From assembly GCA_047967505.1 (NCBI GenBank), contig CM106539.1: DNA of 64,000 bases; one strand, given 5' to 3'. This DNA comes from Dipteris shenzhenensis. Its lineage: Eukaryota; Polypodiophyta; Polypodiopsida; Gleicheniales. How positions within the stretch are numbered: position 1 is the first letter of the stretch; every line of letters begins with the position of its first letter. Below, piece by piece: positions 54,651-64,000 of this stretch. The notes under the pieces are model-generated. The model did no database searches. It had not been told where the DNA came from and worked only from the letters and a program-made list of their open reading frames with translations. Position numbers and translations under genes: made by a program.

Positions 54651-55884
54651 CTCTGCCCTAATTTTGGCCCTCCTCTGCTCGCTGCAATCAGCCTCCAACA
54701 ACTGGCCGTCCTTACCTGCACATGAACATGACTGGCTGTAACGATCTACTCTCCATCTGCACTTATACTCTGCTTCATGCCTTTGTTCCTTGAGCAAATG
54801 GGACCTGCAGACCCTGACAATTCCAACTGCTAGCTGCCTTGGCATTCGTGCTCCAGAAAACTCTAATTTTCACCTCAACAGACAGCACATTTTCCCCTCG
54901 AAAATGCCTTCATCTGCCTCAACAGAAGCACCCTTCCTGGTAATGCTGGAATTACCCACACAGGCTCAGACAATTGGGGCACAAGTTTCAGTGCAACCTT
55001 TGACACCTCGGAGTGCAACTACAGGCCCCAAAAAGTTCAACATAATGGTAACACTACAGCAAATGACAAAGCCTTCACAAAGGAATGGACCCTCATAGTG
55101 ATATCCCAGGCTCAATATCTCCTTCTCATTTCACAAGGACACCCTGGGAATCCTTAATGAGTGTTAATGCCTATGAAGGAGTAGGTGTTTGCTGGAGAGT
55201 CCACAGATCTAGAAGAGGATATGGTGCTGCTGTAGGAAGAGGTGGGTATCCTGAAGAAGGAGAGCCTTCAGGGGGAATTGAAGGGGGAATGACCTGCTTC
55301 GGAGGATATCTTGGCGCTGACTAAGAGGGAGCGTATCCTAGTGCTGGGCGCATGGGACATGTCTTGTGCCAAGGATGGACAGCAAATTCAAGTGGGAGAT
55401 CGTCGGCGTGGTAGCATTTAGTTTCATGGAACACCACTTGGACTACTTGGACATAATTAGCAGCCTGCTTTATAAAACACGACCATTGGGTGGTGTGAAC
55501 CACCACACCCCGTGACAACAAAGACATCAAAGAGAAAAACAAGGTGAATGATATTTCTCATTCAAAGGGCCTGCCCGACAATGGAACAGAACGCTAGCAC
55601 TCATCAGATGACCAACTAAAGACTAGCGATCGCCTCAATCTAGATGGTAGAGTGAGCAAATTGAACACAGTAATCAAGAAACAGGATAAAGCTAGAACAC
55701 CCTTCCTAACCCATAAAGGTATTGGAGAGGCTATCAAGCACACCATAGCTTGCATGAAGCCAGTGAGAAACAGAGTCAATGCGATGATTTCATTTGGCCA
55801 TTCATGAAAGCTTAAGAGTAGCGCATGCCCACGAGTGCACTGGCAACCTTGGATCTAACCCATTCCCAGGCTCATCTTTGGCTA
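54651..55884. other. Unassigned sequence
   Basis: Open frames of 60-100 codons occur (for example 54790-55098 plus and 55321-55542 minus) but none carries a motif I recognise. Confidence 0.35.
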
Positions 55885-56200
55885 GAGTCTTATACATACG
55901 TGTGTTGACCGCACCACAGACACAAGCTGTGGGAGCACAGTAAATGGAATTGATACATTTGCCTTTCCCATCACCACTACCATTGGTGCAACAATTGCTC
56001 CCACCTGCCCTGCTTGGTTCACGAACCCCATTGCTGCATTGTGTACTGATTTTGAAAACAACTCTGCTGTGTACACACTGTAAGCCCTCGCTAAGAAGCA
56101 TATCGCTGCAACACTGCATGCAAGCCTTACCTTGCACGCATACAACGTATCCCCATATTCCACTGATACCAAGATGCTGCATATGCTACTTGCTTCTGTC
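55885..56200 (-). pseudogene. Fragment of an organic cation/carnitine-type MFS transporter
   Basis: Reads YTAELFSKSVHNAAMGFVNQ, AGQVGAIVAPMVVVMGKANV and SIPFTV. This matches the family pattern YTAELFPTxVRNAAxG..xQAGQxGAI.AP, between transmembrane helices 10 and 11. Upstream VRLACSVAAICFLARAYS may be the preceding helix. No other part of the gene is seen, so it is a gene scrap. It has the same orientation as the Rep-helicase to its right and could be captured cargo, but it lies outside any element end I can show. Confidence 0.55.
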
Positions 56201-56239
56201 AACAACATTGTGATACAAGCATGAAGGGCCTCCCAAACT

Positions 56240-57554
56240 TTCCTAGACGAATCCAGAGATTTTCGCTATTACATTCAGCAAAATGTTACATTGGTGCCTA
56301 GATTGCCTACGTTCAAGCTTATGCCGTGGGACACAAGTGCAACATCGATGCAGAACATTACAATAATTCTCATGCGAGTGGTTGGCATTCGAAAGACTTC
56401 GGCATTCTCCTCTTGCTCTTCCATAGCTGTGATTTTTTTGCACCAATAGCGTCCCTCGAATCAGCTTCTTGCCCTCAGCAATGCGGAATAGGGCGACGTC
56501 AAATCGTGCACCACAAGTTTTGGTACCTCTGTGATCACTACCTTTTATAGTATTTTGGGCCTCTGGATCAGCGGTACCATGAAATTTCTCATCACTACCT
56601 TCTGCAGTATTTTGGGATGAAATGTCTCCATTTGGTCGTCTCCCTTTGCCGGGGCTTTGTGAAGAGATTGAGAAACTCGGGATCCACATTCGGGGTTGGT
56701 CTAATAACTAGGCGCTGTCCAAGGTCTACAATTGCAGTTGCAATTGCTGCCAATGGGAAGGCTGATTTTACGTGGGTGCTAAATGGACATGCCATCCAGA
56801 AGCCAGCGAGTCAGCAGCCTTTGGAATCGCGTAATTCTAAAAGGTGCTCAGAGCAAGGAAGCAACCCAGAGCCAAAGCGACCAAGCAGCTTGGCAGATGA
56901 ACACATTAGCATAATTCTGTCGAAAACGGAGGGGCTTATACGCACTATAGTTTCCCACCTGCGATTTCAAAGGCAACAGCAACAAAGAGAACCGGGTCGC
57001 TCACAGGGCAATCTACTGCTCGAGCTGCAACAAAGATTTTAAGAGAAGAGCTTCGAAGCTTCCTCCCCCTGTTATAAACAATTGAGTACAACTCACTGCC
57101 TTCAAATTGGTTCTATAAAAGGAAATCAATTGTCAACATGAATGAACTAGAGTGCTTGTCCAGCTGGGCTCTTGATGAATACTTCTCTCTTTTGCTATCT
57201 TGTTGAGGTTCACATGAGTCACGTTGTCAGAAATGATGCAGAAGATTGATGTTCAATTGCATGCAACCTTTTTTAGACATGTTGTTCATGTCGACAGTAA
57301 AACCGGAGAAAGACAAATTCCTATTCTTTGCATTGTAAGCAAATCTATTGTCATTCCACTTCGAGCGAACGACGAGGAGATGTATTTCAGAAATGTATAA
57401 ATAATAAATCAAAACGAAATTGAGCCAGAAGCATGCAACTGTGACAGGAAAAATCCAAACCCAAAGCTGCATTGCATGTATGACAAAAGTTCCAGCACCA
57501 TTTGCAACTTCATTGGATCCCTTTTTTCGAAGGCACAAATGTTTATTTTTTGGG
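56240..57554. other. Unassigned sequence
   Basis: A 426-nt open frame (56617-57042, plus) ends in a Gln/Arg-rich stretch, and a minus frame (57538-57227) includes a hydrophobic segment near QLWVWIFPVTVACFW. Neither is recognised. The 3' terminus of the Helitron-like element should lie here or further left. Confidence 0.35.
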
Positions 57555-58626
57555 TCAAATTATGTTCCTACGCTTTAGGTAATAGTACTTCCGCGCTCTG
57601 GCCGGATGGCCCTCGAGCGTGTTGTAACCTAATGGACCTACTGTGTTGTGGCTCCTTATGTAGTACTGCTCTAAAGTTCGTGCTTTGTCTACGGTGTCTG
57701 TTGTTTCCAAAACTTTGATTTCGAAATTTTCTTCGAAGGGCTTGTAATGTTGCAAGTCCTCTTTCATTTTCACCGGTGGTTTTTTATTGTGCTGTTTGAT
57801 CCTCCGCGGCAGGTCCATCGTGCTCCCTATGTACTTTCTGTTGTTGGGCTTGCACGTGATGCAGTAGACGACGAGGCTCGCGCGATTCCCTTGCGCGGGC
57901 GCTTCAGTGGAGGCTCCTCCTTCATCTCGAGACTCGCGTCTTTCAATGTCGTACCTGCGTAAACATTGACAATTACGTTAGTCATCGAGGTTTTCGGTCT
58001 TTTTTTTTTCGTTTGACGTCCATATTAGAATGCATTTATTTACTTGCCCTGGTTTTTCTCTGTTGCCGTGAAAGGATCGTTTCCAATATCGAAGCGCTCC
58101 TCGTATAAGTCCCTGTCGAAAATATACGTAAGCTTCTCGATTGTCATCACCGGGTGCGTCGCGTCGTGCGTCCCTCCAAATTGTTCCATGAATTGTTCGA
58201 GTATAGCCGTTGCTTGATCGCGCATCGTGTCCCTCAGCAACTCCAAGGATACGTTGTACCCGTAATGCAGCAGCTCGCACGCATATGCTGTGATCCCTTT
58301 CGTCTTCGTGTCTAGTAGCTTCTGCCCCTCCAAACTTTCCATCATCCTATCGGTCTCATCGAACTCAATGTCAAGCTCGACAAGGATCTCTTTGAGGAGT
58401 CCTGCAGGAGAAGTGCAATCCAGGATGAGTATGTTGTTCTTGCAACTCGTTAATTCTGTTTCTCAATTGTTGCGATTTTTTTTAATTTTCGGAAGCATTA
58501 CGCACCATTTGCGAATCTCAAGCCTCCCAGCTCTCTTTTAGCTGCTATTGCAGTTGTCAATGAAGTCGCGTAGTTCCGCATACGTGTTGAAGCCGTTGAT
58601 GTAAGCTCCCGGACGTTCTCCTGCAT
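57555..58626 (-). CDS. Spliced GIY-YIG endonuclease-domain protein (292 aa predicted)
   Basis: Three exons join in phase: 58626-58506 (ATG start, donor GTGCGT), 58401-58044 (acceptor CTGCAG, donor GTAAAT) and 57954-57555 (acceptor TTTACGCAG, stop TGA). Split codons GGA and AAG form correctly. Residues 1-160 are mostly helical (LLKEILVELDIEFDETDRMM) and not recognised. About residues 188-270 form a GIY-YIG nuclease: VVYCITCKPNNRKYIGST (both Tyr), PRRIKQH (catalytic Arg), ARTLEQYYIRSHN (catalytic Glu) and GPLGYNTLEG. All key residues are present and there is no internal stop. It would make DNA nicks or breaks. It lies 360 bp downstream of the Rep-helicase stop. An overlapping frame upstream (ISRACKQLFALYKS to FIDNCNSS) also looks coding, so the first exon is the least certain part. 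Confidence 0.72.
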
Positions 58627-58985
58627 TGTTTGCTAGCCGGAATTGCTTTGTGGTTAGGAAGAACCTCCTCTTTGCTGCTGGAGGTTTTGTTGCCTTCGCG
58701 TTGCTTTTGTATAGCGCAAATAGCTGCTTGCAGGCACGACTTATTACACCGTCTTTTCAAATGAGCCGTCTTTTTAAATCTTCAAGAAAAAAAGATTCTT
58801 TCATGCTGGTGGAATTTACCTTGTCTGCGTCCATGTCTTATGCTGCAATGTCCCGAGCTTTATGATTCTCTGCACCTGTTCTCGACAACAGACAAGATAT
58901 TAAAACCATTTTCCTTGCACGCATGTTTAACGCAACATATTCATGACTTGCCTCTGCCTTTTTCAATCTCTGGTAGTGAATACCT

Positions 58986-61900
58986 TTATGCGCGTGGTTG
59001 TGTTGTCGGCAGTGAGAACTCTCGTGGAATTGGTCTGAATATGTCTGGATGTGGGTAATGTAGTATGCGCAGCCTCGTTCTCTCAGTCACTCTGGACAAC
59101 ATCACGTATGCCAGGCCAGGGGCAAACACTCCTCGGAATATGAGCAGCGCTTTGTTGGATATGGTTGCGCCTTGGGATTTGTGTCCCGTGATAGCGTATG
59201 CTAGGGTCAGTGGAAATGTGGACTTGTGGAACCATTTTCCATTTATTGCCTTTCGCTGATGCTTCGAGCGTCGTAATGTGAGCACGGCCGCTGTTGTGTC
59301 CACGACGACAGTGATACCGTTGATTTCCCCCCTACTAGTTGCATTGATGCTCTTGATTTTGCACATTGCTCCATTTGCGGCACCTATTGCGAGGTCGATG
59401 TTTTCCGTTATCATTGCCTTCGCCCCCACACAAATTTTTCCTATCTCGTTGAAGCTTTTGTCCTCCAACCATTCTTTGAGAGCTGGTTCGCTCGCGGCAT
59501 TACTGTGTATTTGAACATGCACAATTGTCTCGGGAGTGTTGAATTTCTCCACAAGCTCATCGTTGAAGGTAGCGACATCGACTCTGTGTGTGCAAATGAT
59601 GGTTGTTTCGGCATCGATGAAGTGGCATGCACCTTCCTTGTCGACAATGCACTGCCCCAAACAGTTGGAAATCTCGTCAGTTGTGGGCGTCCTGAGTCTT
59701 ATGGTATGCAAGAATGCGAGGAACGGCATGTCTCGTGCATGTCGCACCGAGAATTGCATGTGGTACATTTTCGCTGTAGGCCAGTGCGTGGAGGACATGA
59801 TGTGGCACGGCTCGCAGAGATCCTCGCGGTGTTTGCAGACTGGCGGTAATTGCGCCAGGTCACCAAAAATTATCAGCATTTTGTGTCCGAATGGCTCATG
59901 CAATGTGCCATTAGTGACATTGACGATTTGTCTTACCACGAGATCGAAAGTCATCCTTGTTAGCATGGACATCTCGTCAATGATGATCGCGTTGGCTTCC
60001 TTGATTGCGAGGTGTCGCTCATCTGTCTCATGGATGTTCAGTGGGTATTGACTGCTGCGCACAGGGATCTTGAATTGGTAGTGTACAGTGATTGCAATCC
60101 CGCTCAGCCGCGTCGCAGCCGCCCCTGTTGATGCACAGAGTATTGCCGTTTTGTTTTGCGCTACCAGATGCGAAACATAGTACCGTATCAAGAAGCTTTT
60201 GCCGCTACCTGGTGTTCCACAGACAACGTGTAGCCCCGAGCTTGTTGAAGCCAGGCTTTCGAAGACTCTTTGTTGTTCTACTGTCAATGCGGCATTGGCG
60301 ACGGTGCAAAACTCGGCCATTTTTTGCAACATCCTCGCGCGTGTTGGCCCTTCGACGGTTTGCTAGTCGATGTTAGGCGCTTCCATCGGGCAGTCTCGGA
60401 CGATCGCAACCTTTTGCAATATCATATTGATCAACTAGTCCGTGTGGTCAGTCGCTAGCAAGTTCCTTTGCGTGTATTCGGTCACATACATCTCGAGGTC
60501 CTCGTTGCTCAATATGAGGCCGCGCATTTGGCATTCGACAAAGTAGGATCCAGCTGTGTTGGCAGGTGATATGAGCTCCGTTTCATTCCTGAAGCTGAGT
60601 TTTCGCAAGAGCACGTTGTAGAAGTACCCCTCTGGTTGATGTCCAGGGTGGTAGTCAGTGAATCTGACTACTCGCTCACATTTTGCGATCATGTTGCCGA
60701 AGAGGTCAAGACCGACCGTTCCACATTGCGTTTCCTTGGGCTTTCGTATCACATATTGCCTATGGTAATCGTAGAACGTGCTCTCCTCGATGACGCTCGG
60801 TCTCCCGCAGTATATGTCGACCGGGTGCAGGGTGACGTTGTTGTTTCGCGAGACGATGCGTTGTCTTAGAGATGGTGGCGAGGAGTCGACATAGTGAACG
60901 GTCTCGCTCCTTGTGATTGTTGGTATTTGCATGCAGTTTAGCGCGGCCTCTGTTGGAGAGGTTGGTTTTGATAGGAGGCTCGCGGCGATGAGTTTCAGCT
61001 TTACTTCGTCGAGATGTTGCAACCCCAAACGTGAGGCGTCTTCTGAACGGATGTTCAGTTTGCCCATTGGTTCAGATTTCATCGCGTACTTGAGGAGGTA
61101 GTGAGAGATTGAGGAGTTTGTCACCCGCTGTATGTTCATGTGCGCACCCCACAACAGTAACACGGAAGGGTGGTAAGGGACGACGTTTCGGTGCTCATGT
61201 CCCGGCCGGTAATACAACCAACGTTGCGTCAGAGGGTCGAGGATGGGTTCATATTTTGGCTGTGTTGCGAAAGGGAAGCCGTGCTTGCAACTGTGGTGTG
61301 ACAGTCCGACGTAGCACGCTTTCCTGCATACGTGCAATTGCTTCTTGAGAACTAGTTCTCGCAGCCTTGTGTTTCGAGGATCCAAGGCCTCGTCCCTGGG
61401 GACGTAAGCCGCAATCTCATTTGCAATTCGCTGACGGTCATCATGGTGGACCCACAATATGACATGGGCGTGTAGGGAGCCCCTGTTTTGTATCTCATAA
61501 CGAACGACATGGTGTTGTATTCAGCCAAGCAGACCATCGGATGAAAGCAAATGCTTGCGCATGAACATGTGGAAGCGTGCGTGGAAAAGTGCCACGCATT
61601 CAATAGGACAGTCCTTCCAAGTGAATTGCGCATTATAATGCGTTGCGATTTTCTCGATCACATTAATTTCTTGCCACCGTGTATCGGTGACCTCGTCTAC
61701 AGTGAATGTCAGAAAGAAATCTGGGAGGCCCCAAGCATCGACCATCGTTATGAGGTCCTTCAGTTGCCGTCGATGCCACGATGGGGACCCCGGCATTATT
61801 GATGGCATGCTGTAGCGAAGCACGTGTCTCATTGCGTCTTCATCGGTCGTGGCAGGGTTGGCTTTCCTATGTTGGTCGATGTCTCGTTGCAAGCATGTAG

Positions 61901-63050
61901 AGTTACTTGAATTGGCAATCATCACTGCCTGTTTTAACTGGAACATGATCAACAGGTACGGCTTGTAGAGCGTGTAGATAGAGAATAAGGTGCATATTCT
62001 CATTTTCACATAGTTGCTGAACTGTATGCAGCCATCATAGTATCCCCGTCCGAAAGGGAACAGGAATGGGAACACTGCTGACTCCATGGTTATGTCAACG
62101 CACGCACTGCCAGCTGCTGCTACTCCATTGACGTGGAATGAAGCGACCCTCTCTGAAAGCATTTCTGTACCCCGTAGCTGTATGGAGGCAAACTCATGCT
62201 TGTCCCTTGCATCAAAGGCGCGACGGTTCGCGGGGTCCACCATGTTTTGCAAAAGCAGGAGCTCAAGCTGAGATTCCGCTATTGACATTAACTCGAAGGG
62301 AGCTGTCTCATCGTGTAGTTCCAAGATACCTGCAATGGTTTGAGGACTCAAGATGCACATACCCATCTTGATGTCCGCACGCTCTGCTAAAGAATTGTAC
62401 TTGCGCAATATTGGATTGTTCTCGATGTTGTATGCGAGCACACCTGACAGCTCGTTCGTCACGATTTCTTGAGCCGAGCTTAGTGGGACGTTTCGCCAAG
62501 ATATCAGAGGATTGTCTAGAAGTGACCTTCGATCGAGTGTGCCACGAGCAATCGCATTTGCAGTCGTGGTAACTGAAATGGATACATCTATGATGCTTAG
62601 CAGTTGCGTGTGGAGGTGGTTTGTTTTAAGCAACTGCCGAGAGTACTGTGGCATCAACCGCACAATGTATCTGCTCCGTTGGGCATCTCGTGTGCAGCTT
62701 TGGCATTTCCAGTAAGTCACTTGCATGCCCATATTCTCGCAGGCATCCAAAAGTATCATGTTTCCGAGTGCGGCGCTGTGGCTTGAGATCCCTATGCCTT
62801 GCGAAGAAACGATCCTTTGGTTTGCAGACAGTAGCGTGGTTATGCCACAGACACCGCAGATTTGAAGGCTAGAGAAAATAGCTGCGCAATTACTAACCCA
62901 TTGCTTGTATCTATCTGCGATGGTCAACCACGATGACGTAGCTGGCCTCAAGGACATCTTTCTTGATGTTATATCAAGTTGAATAGCTTGACCTCTGGCT
63001 GCTCTGAGCGTTGACGAATGGTCATGTTCGAAGGAGTTTCCGGTGGTCAT
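58986..63050 (-). pseudogene. Helitron Rep-helicase (RepHel), single frame with three stops
   Basis: One frame of 4065 nt without any frameshift. The N-terminal Helitron-like domain (63050-61524) includes MPGSPSWHRRQLKDLITMVD and LPDFFLTFTVDEV. The Rep HUH motif SLHAHVILW lies at about 61470 and the two-tyrosine motif SHYLLKYAMK at about 61100, so the rolling-circle nicking site is intact. A PIF1-type helicase (60332-58986) has Walker A GTPGSGKS, Walker B IIIDEMSML, GDLAQLPPV, ITGHKSQGATI and YVMLSRVTER. In-frame stops are TGA 61521-61523 (between the N-terminal and HUH parts), TAG 60435-60437 and TAG 60363-60365 (both just before the helicase). All could arise from single C-to-T changes. The usual plant RepHel is about 1300-1500 aa; this frame is 1354 codons. 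Confidence 0.88.
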
Positions 63051-63264
63051 TTCTACATCGTGACATGAATCGATGTCTTATGTTCGGGTTTAAACACCTA
63101 CAGGGATTAATAATAAAAAACATCCGAAACTTTGCTATAATTTCACTCACATGGTTTTGTCTAAACGCAACAGGAAAACCAAAATGGACTGAACATCTAT
63201 CTCTACAAGGTGAAAGAATTGATAAAATAACTTGAATCAAGCAAATACATTTTGTTGTGCGTAC

Positions 63265-63301
63265 CTTTAGGAGAAGACACTCGTTTGGAGGCTGCAAACA
63301 T
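63265..63301 (-). CDS. Possible first exon of RepHel
   Basis: ATG at 63301 gives MFAASKRVSSPK and then one base before donor GTACGC. An acceptor GATGTAG before 63052 would join it in phase (GAA) to MTTGNSFEH of the main frame. Plausible splice, not certain; the frame is also open upstream of the ATG to about 63460. Confidence 0.4.
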
Positions 63302-63479
63302 CTCGAAAACAGAAGTGTTGCAGACATGATTAGTATGTTGGTCGAACCAAGCAAATGTAATGTTCCCTTGCGGAAACAGAATGTGCGAAGAAGTGTGCGT
63401 GCTCAAGATGAGGAGTAAAAAAAAAAAAACCATACGTAATGTATGGTGGAGAGCTGGCACATGTCTCTCTAAAAATTAT

Positions 63480-63688
63480 ATATCATAGGGGAACGTGCCA
63501 TCCCCCCGTTTCGAATAGTCACCTCCAGTGTTGGAGGTGTAGCGCATTAATGCGGACCAGAGCAATAGACGGTGCAGAAACATTTCAGAATTGAAATGAC
63601 CGTACATTCTACTTATGTGGAGTGTCCTTTGTGACGTCCACAGCTCGACGAGAAGTCGCCTATTTCTTTGCTGGAATGTTGGAATCTG
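63480..63688 (-). other. Possible further upstream exon
   Basis: After an acceptor TTTTTCAG a 69-codon open frame runs (PTFQQRNRRLLVELWTSQ ... MYGHFNSEMFLHRLLLWSAL) to TAA. It contains an 8-bp hairpin and a 12-bp palindrome. I do not recognise it. It may belong to the element's 5' region. Confidence 0.3.
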
Positions 63689-64000
63689 AAAAACAAATAT
63701 GATTAGTCAATATGCATTCCTCGTGTTTTGCATGTTTGGATATGTTGGTTAGCATATGTGCAATTTCCTAAAGATGATAAATTCTAGCACAAAAGCTATA
63801 CACAATCCAACGTCAGACATCGTCCGTGTGCTGATATCTATATCTCGGAGGCTCAGTTCCACTACCAGCAACATTCTCTGTTTTGCTAATAAATAATGGA
63901 ATAGGCTGAAGAACATCATCCGCTGAAGTTGATTATGTAGCTGATAAAGATCATTAAGTGTAATTGATGAGACAACGTTGGATTGTTGGACATTATCCGC
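63689..64000. other. Right edge; nothing recognised
   Basis: AT-rich sequence with no clear signature. The 5' terminus of the Helitron-like element may lie here or beyond. Confidence 0.35.

Larger units (their letters stand above)
57555..63301 (-). mobile_element. Helitron-type element: Rep-helicase plus downstream GIY-YIG gene
   Basis: Two genes on one strand, 360 bp apart, in a stretch with more CpG (GCGCG, TCGCG, ACGC) than the surrounding LINEs. Terminal TC...CTRR and the 3' hairpin were not located, so limits are those of the coding parts only. Confidence 0.7.

Noticed and set aside
57130-57180. Helitron 3' terminus at an A|CTAG near 57148 with a CCAGCTGG palindrome
   Set aside because: The palindrome has no loop and the spacing is not convincing. 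A four-base end motif alone is too common.
57555-58626. GIY-YIG gene as part of a Penelope-like retroelement
   Set aside because: Penelope elements join GIY-YIG to an RT. No RT lies on this strand nearby, and the upstream gene is a Rep-helicase.

Overview
This is a retrotransposon-rich stretch of a large plant nuclear genome. The best guess is a fern or another big-genome land plant, inferred from very long introns, abundant LINEs and plant-type Ty1/copia and Helitron sequences; the species cannot be told from the sequence. The one clear host gene is on the minus strand: a mitochondrial adrenodoxin/ferredoxin-NADP+ reductase (MFDR/FDXR family). Its first five exons can be read at 51789-51917, 41164-41268, 40783-40893, 35766-35819 and 15125-15241. 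All are whole-codon exons joined by phase-0 introns. Together they give only 172 codons over about 36.8 kb, and the gene runs off the left edge. Its introns (10.5 kb, 270 bp, 5.0 kb, 20.5 kb and more than 15 kb) hold nearly everything else up to 51.8 kb.

Layout. 1-3.2 kb: broken L1-type LINE (minus). 3.4-4.0 kb: G-rich repeat. 4.0-4.8 kb: copia gag/protease remnant with a 173-bp tandem duplication. 4.8-15.04 kb: a chain of LINE copies, including the most complete one (family A, 7.88-14.07 kb). 15.67-17.03 kb: small copia-gag element with LTRs. 17.03-21.26 kb: family A copy (minus) lacking its RT core. 21.3-32.1 kb: head-to-tail chain of 5'-truncated or internally deleted family A copies. 32.1-33.25 kb: Ty3/gypsy 3' end. 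33.25-35.5 kb: family B LINE, L1 and Helitron fossils (minus). 36.2-37.8 kb: family A (minus). 39.3-40.4 kb: Ty3/gypsy integrase. 42.9-48.17 kb: young Ty1/copia element. 48.48-49.57 kb: solo-LTR-like repeat. 50.26-51.92 kb: partial duplication of MFDR exon 1. 52.4-54.65 kb: two more family A copies. 55.9-56.2 kb: transporter gene fragment. 57.55-63.3 kb: Helitron-type Rep-helicase followed on the same strand by a spliced gene with a GIY-YIG nuclease domain.

The most unusual biology is in two places. First, the family A LINE carries ORF1 and ORF2 in one reading frame with one stop codon between them and no AUG ahead of the endonuclease domain, and this holds in two diverged copies. Its copies end in a covarying 3' hairpin plus a (CT)n/(CTTT)n tail, and new copies repeatedly begin exactly at the tail of an older one. 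Second, the Rep-helicase reads through 4.07 kb with only three stops and no frameshift, and lies next to a GIY-YIG gene whose three exons join in phase. I know of no described Helitron with that nuclease.

All assignments rest on reading motifs and comparing copies within the window. No database search was possible.
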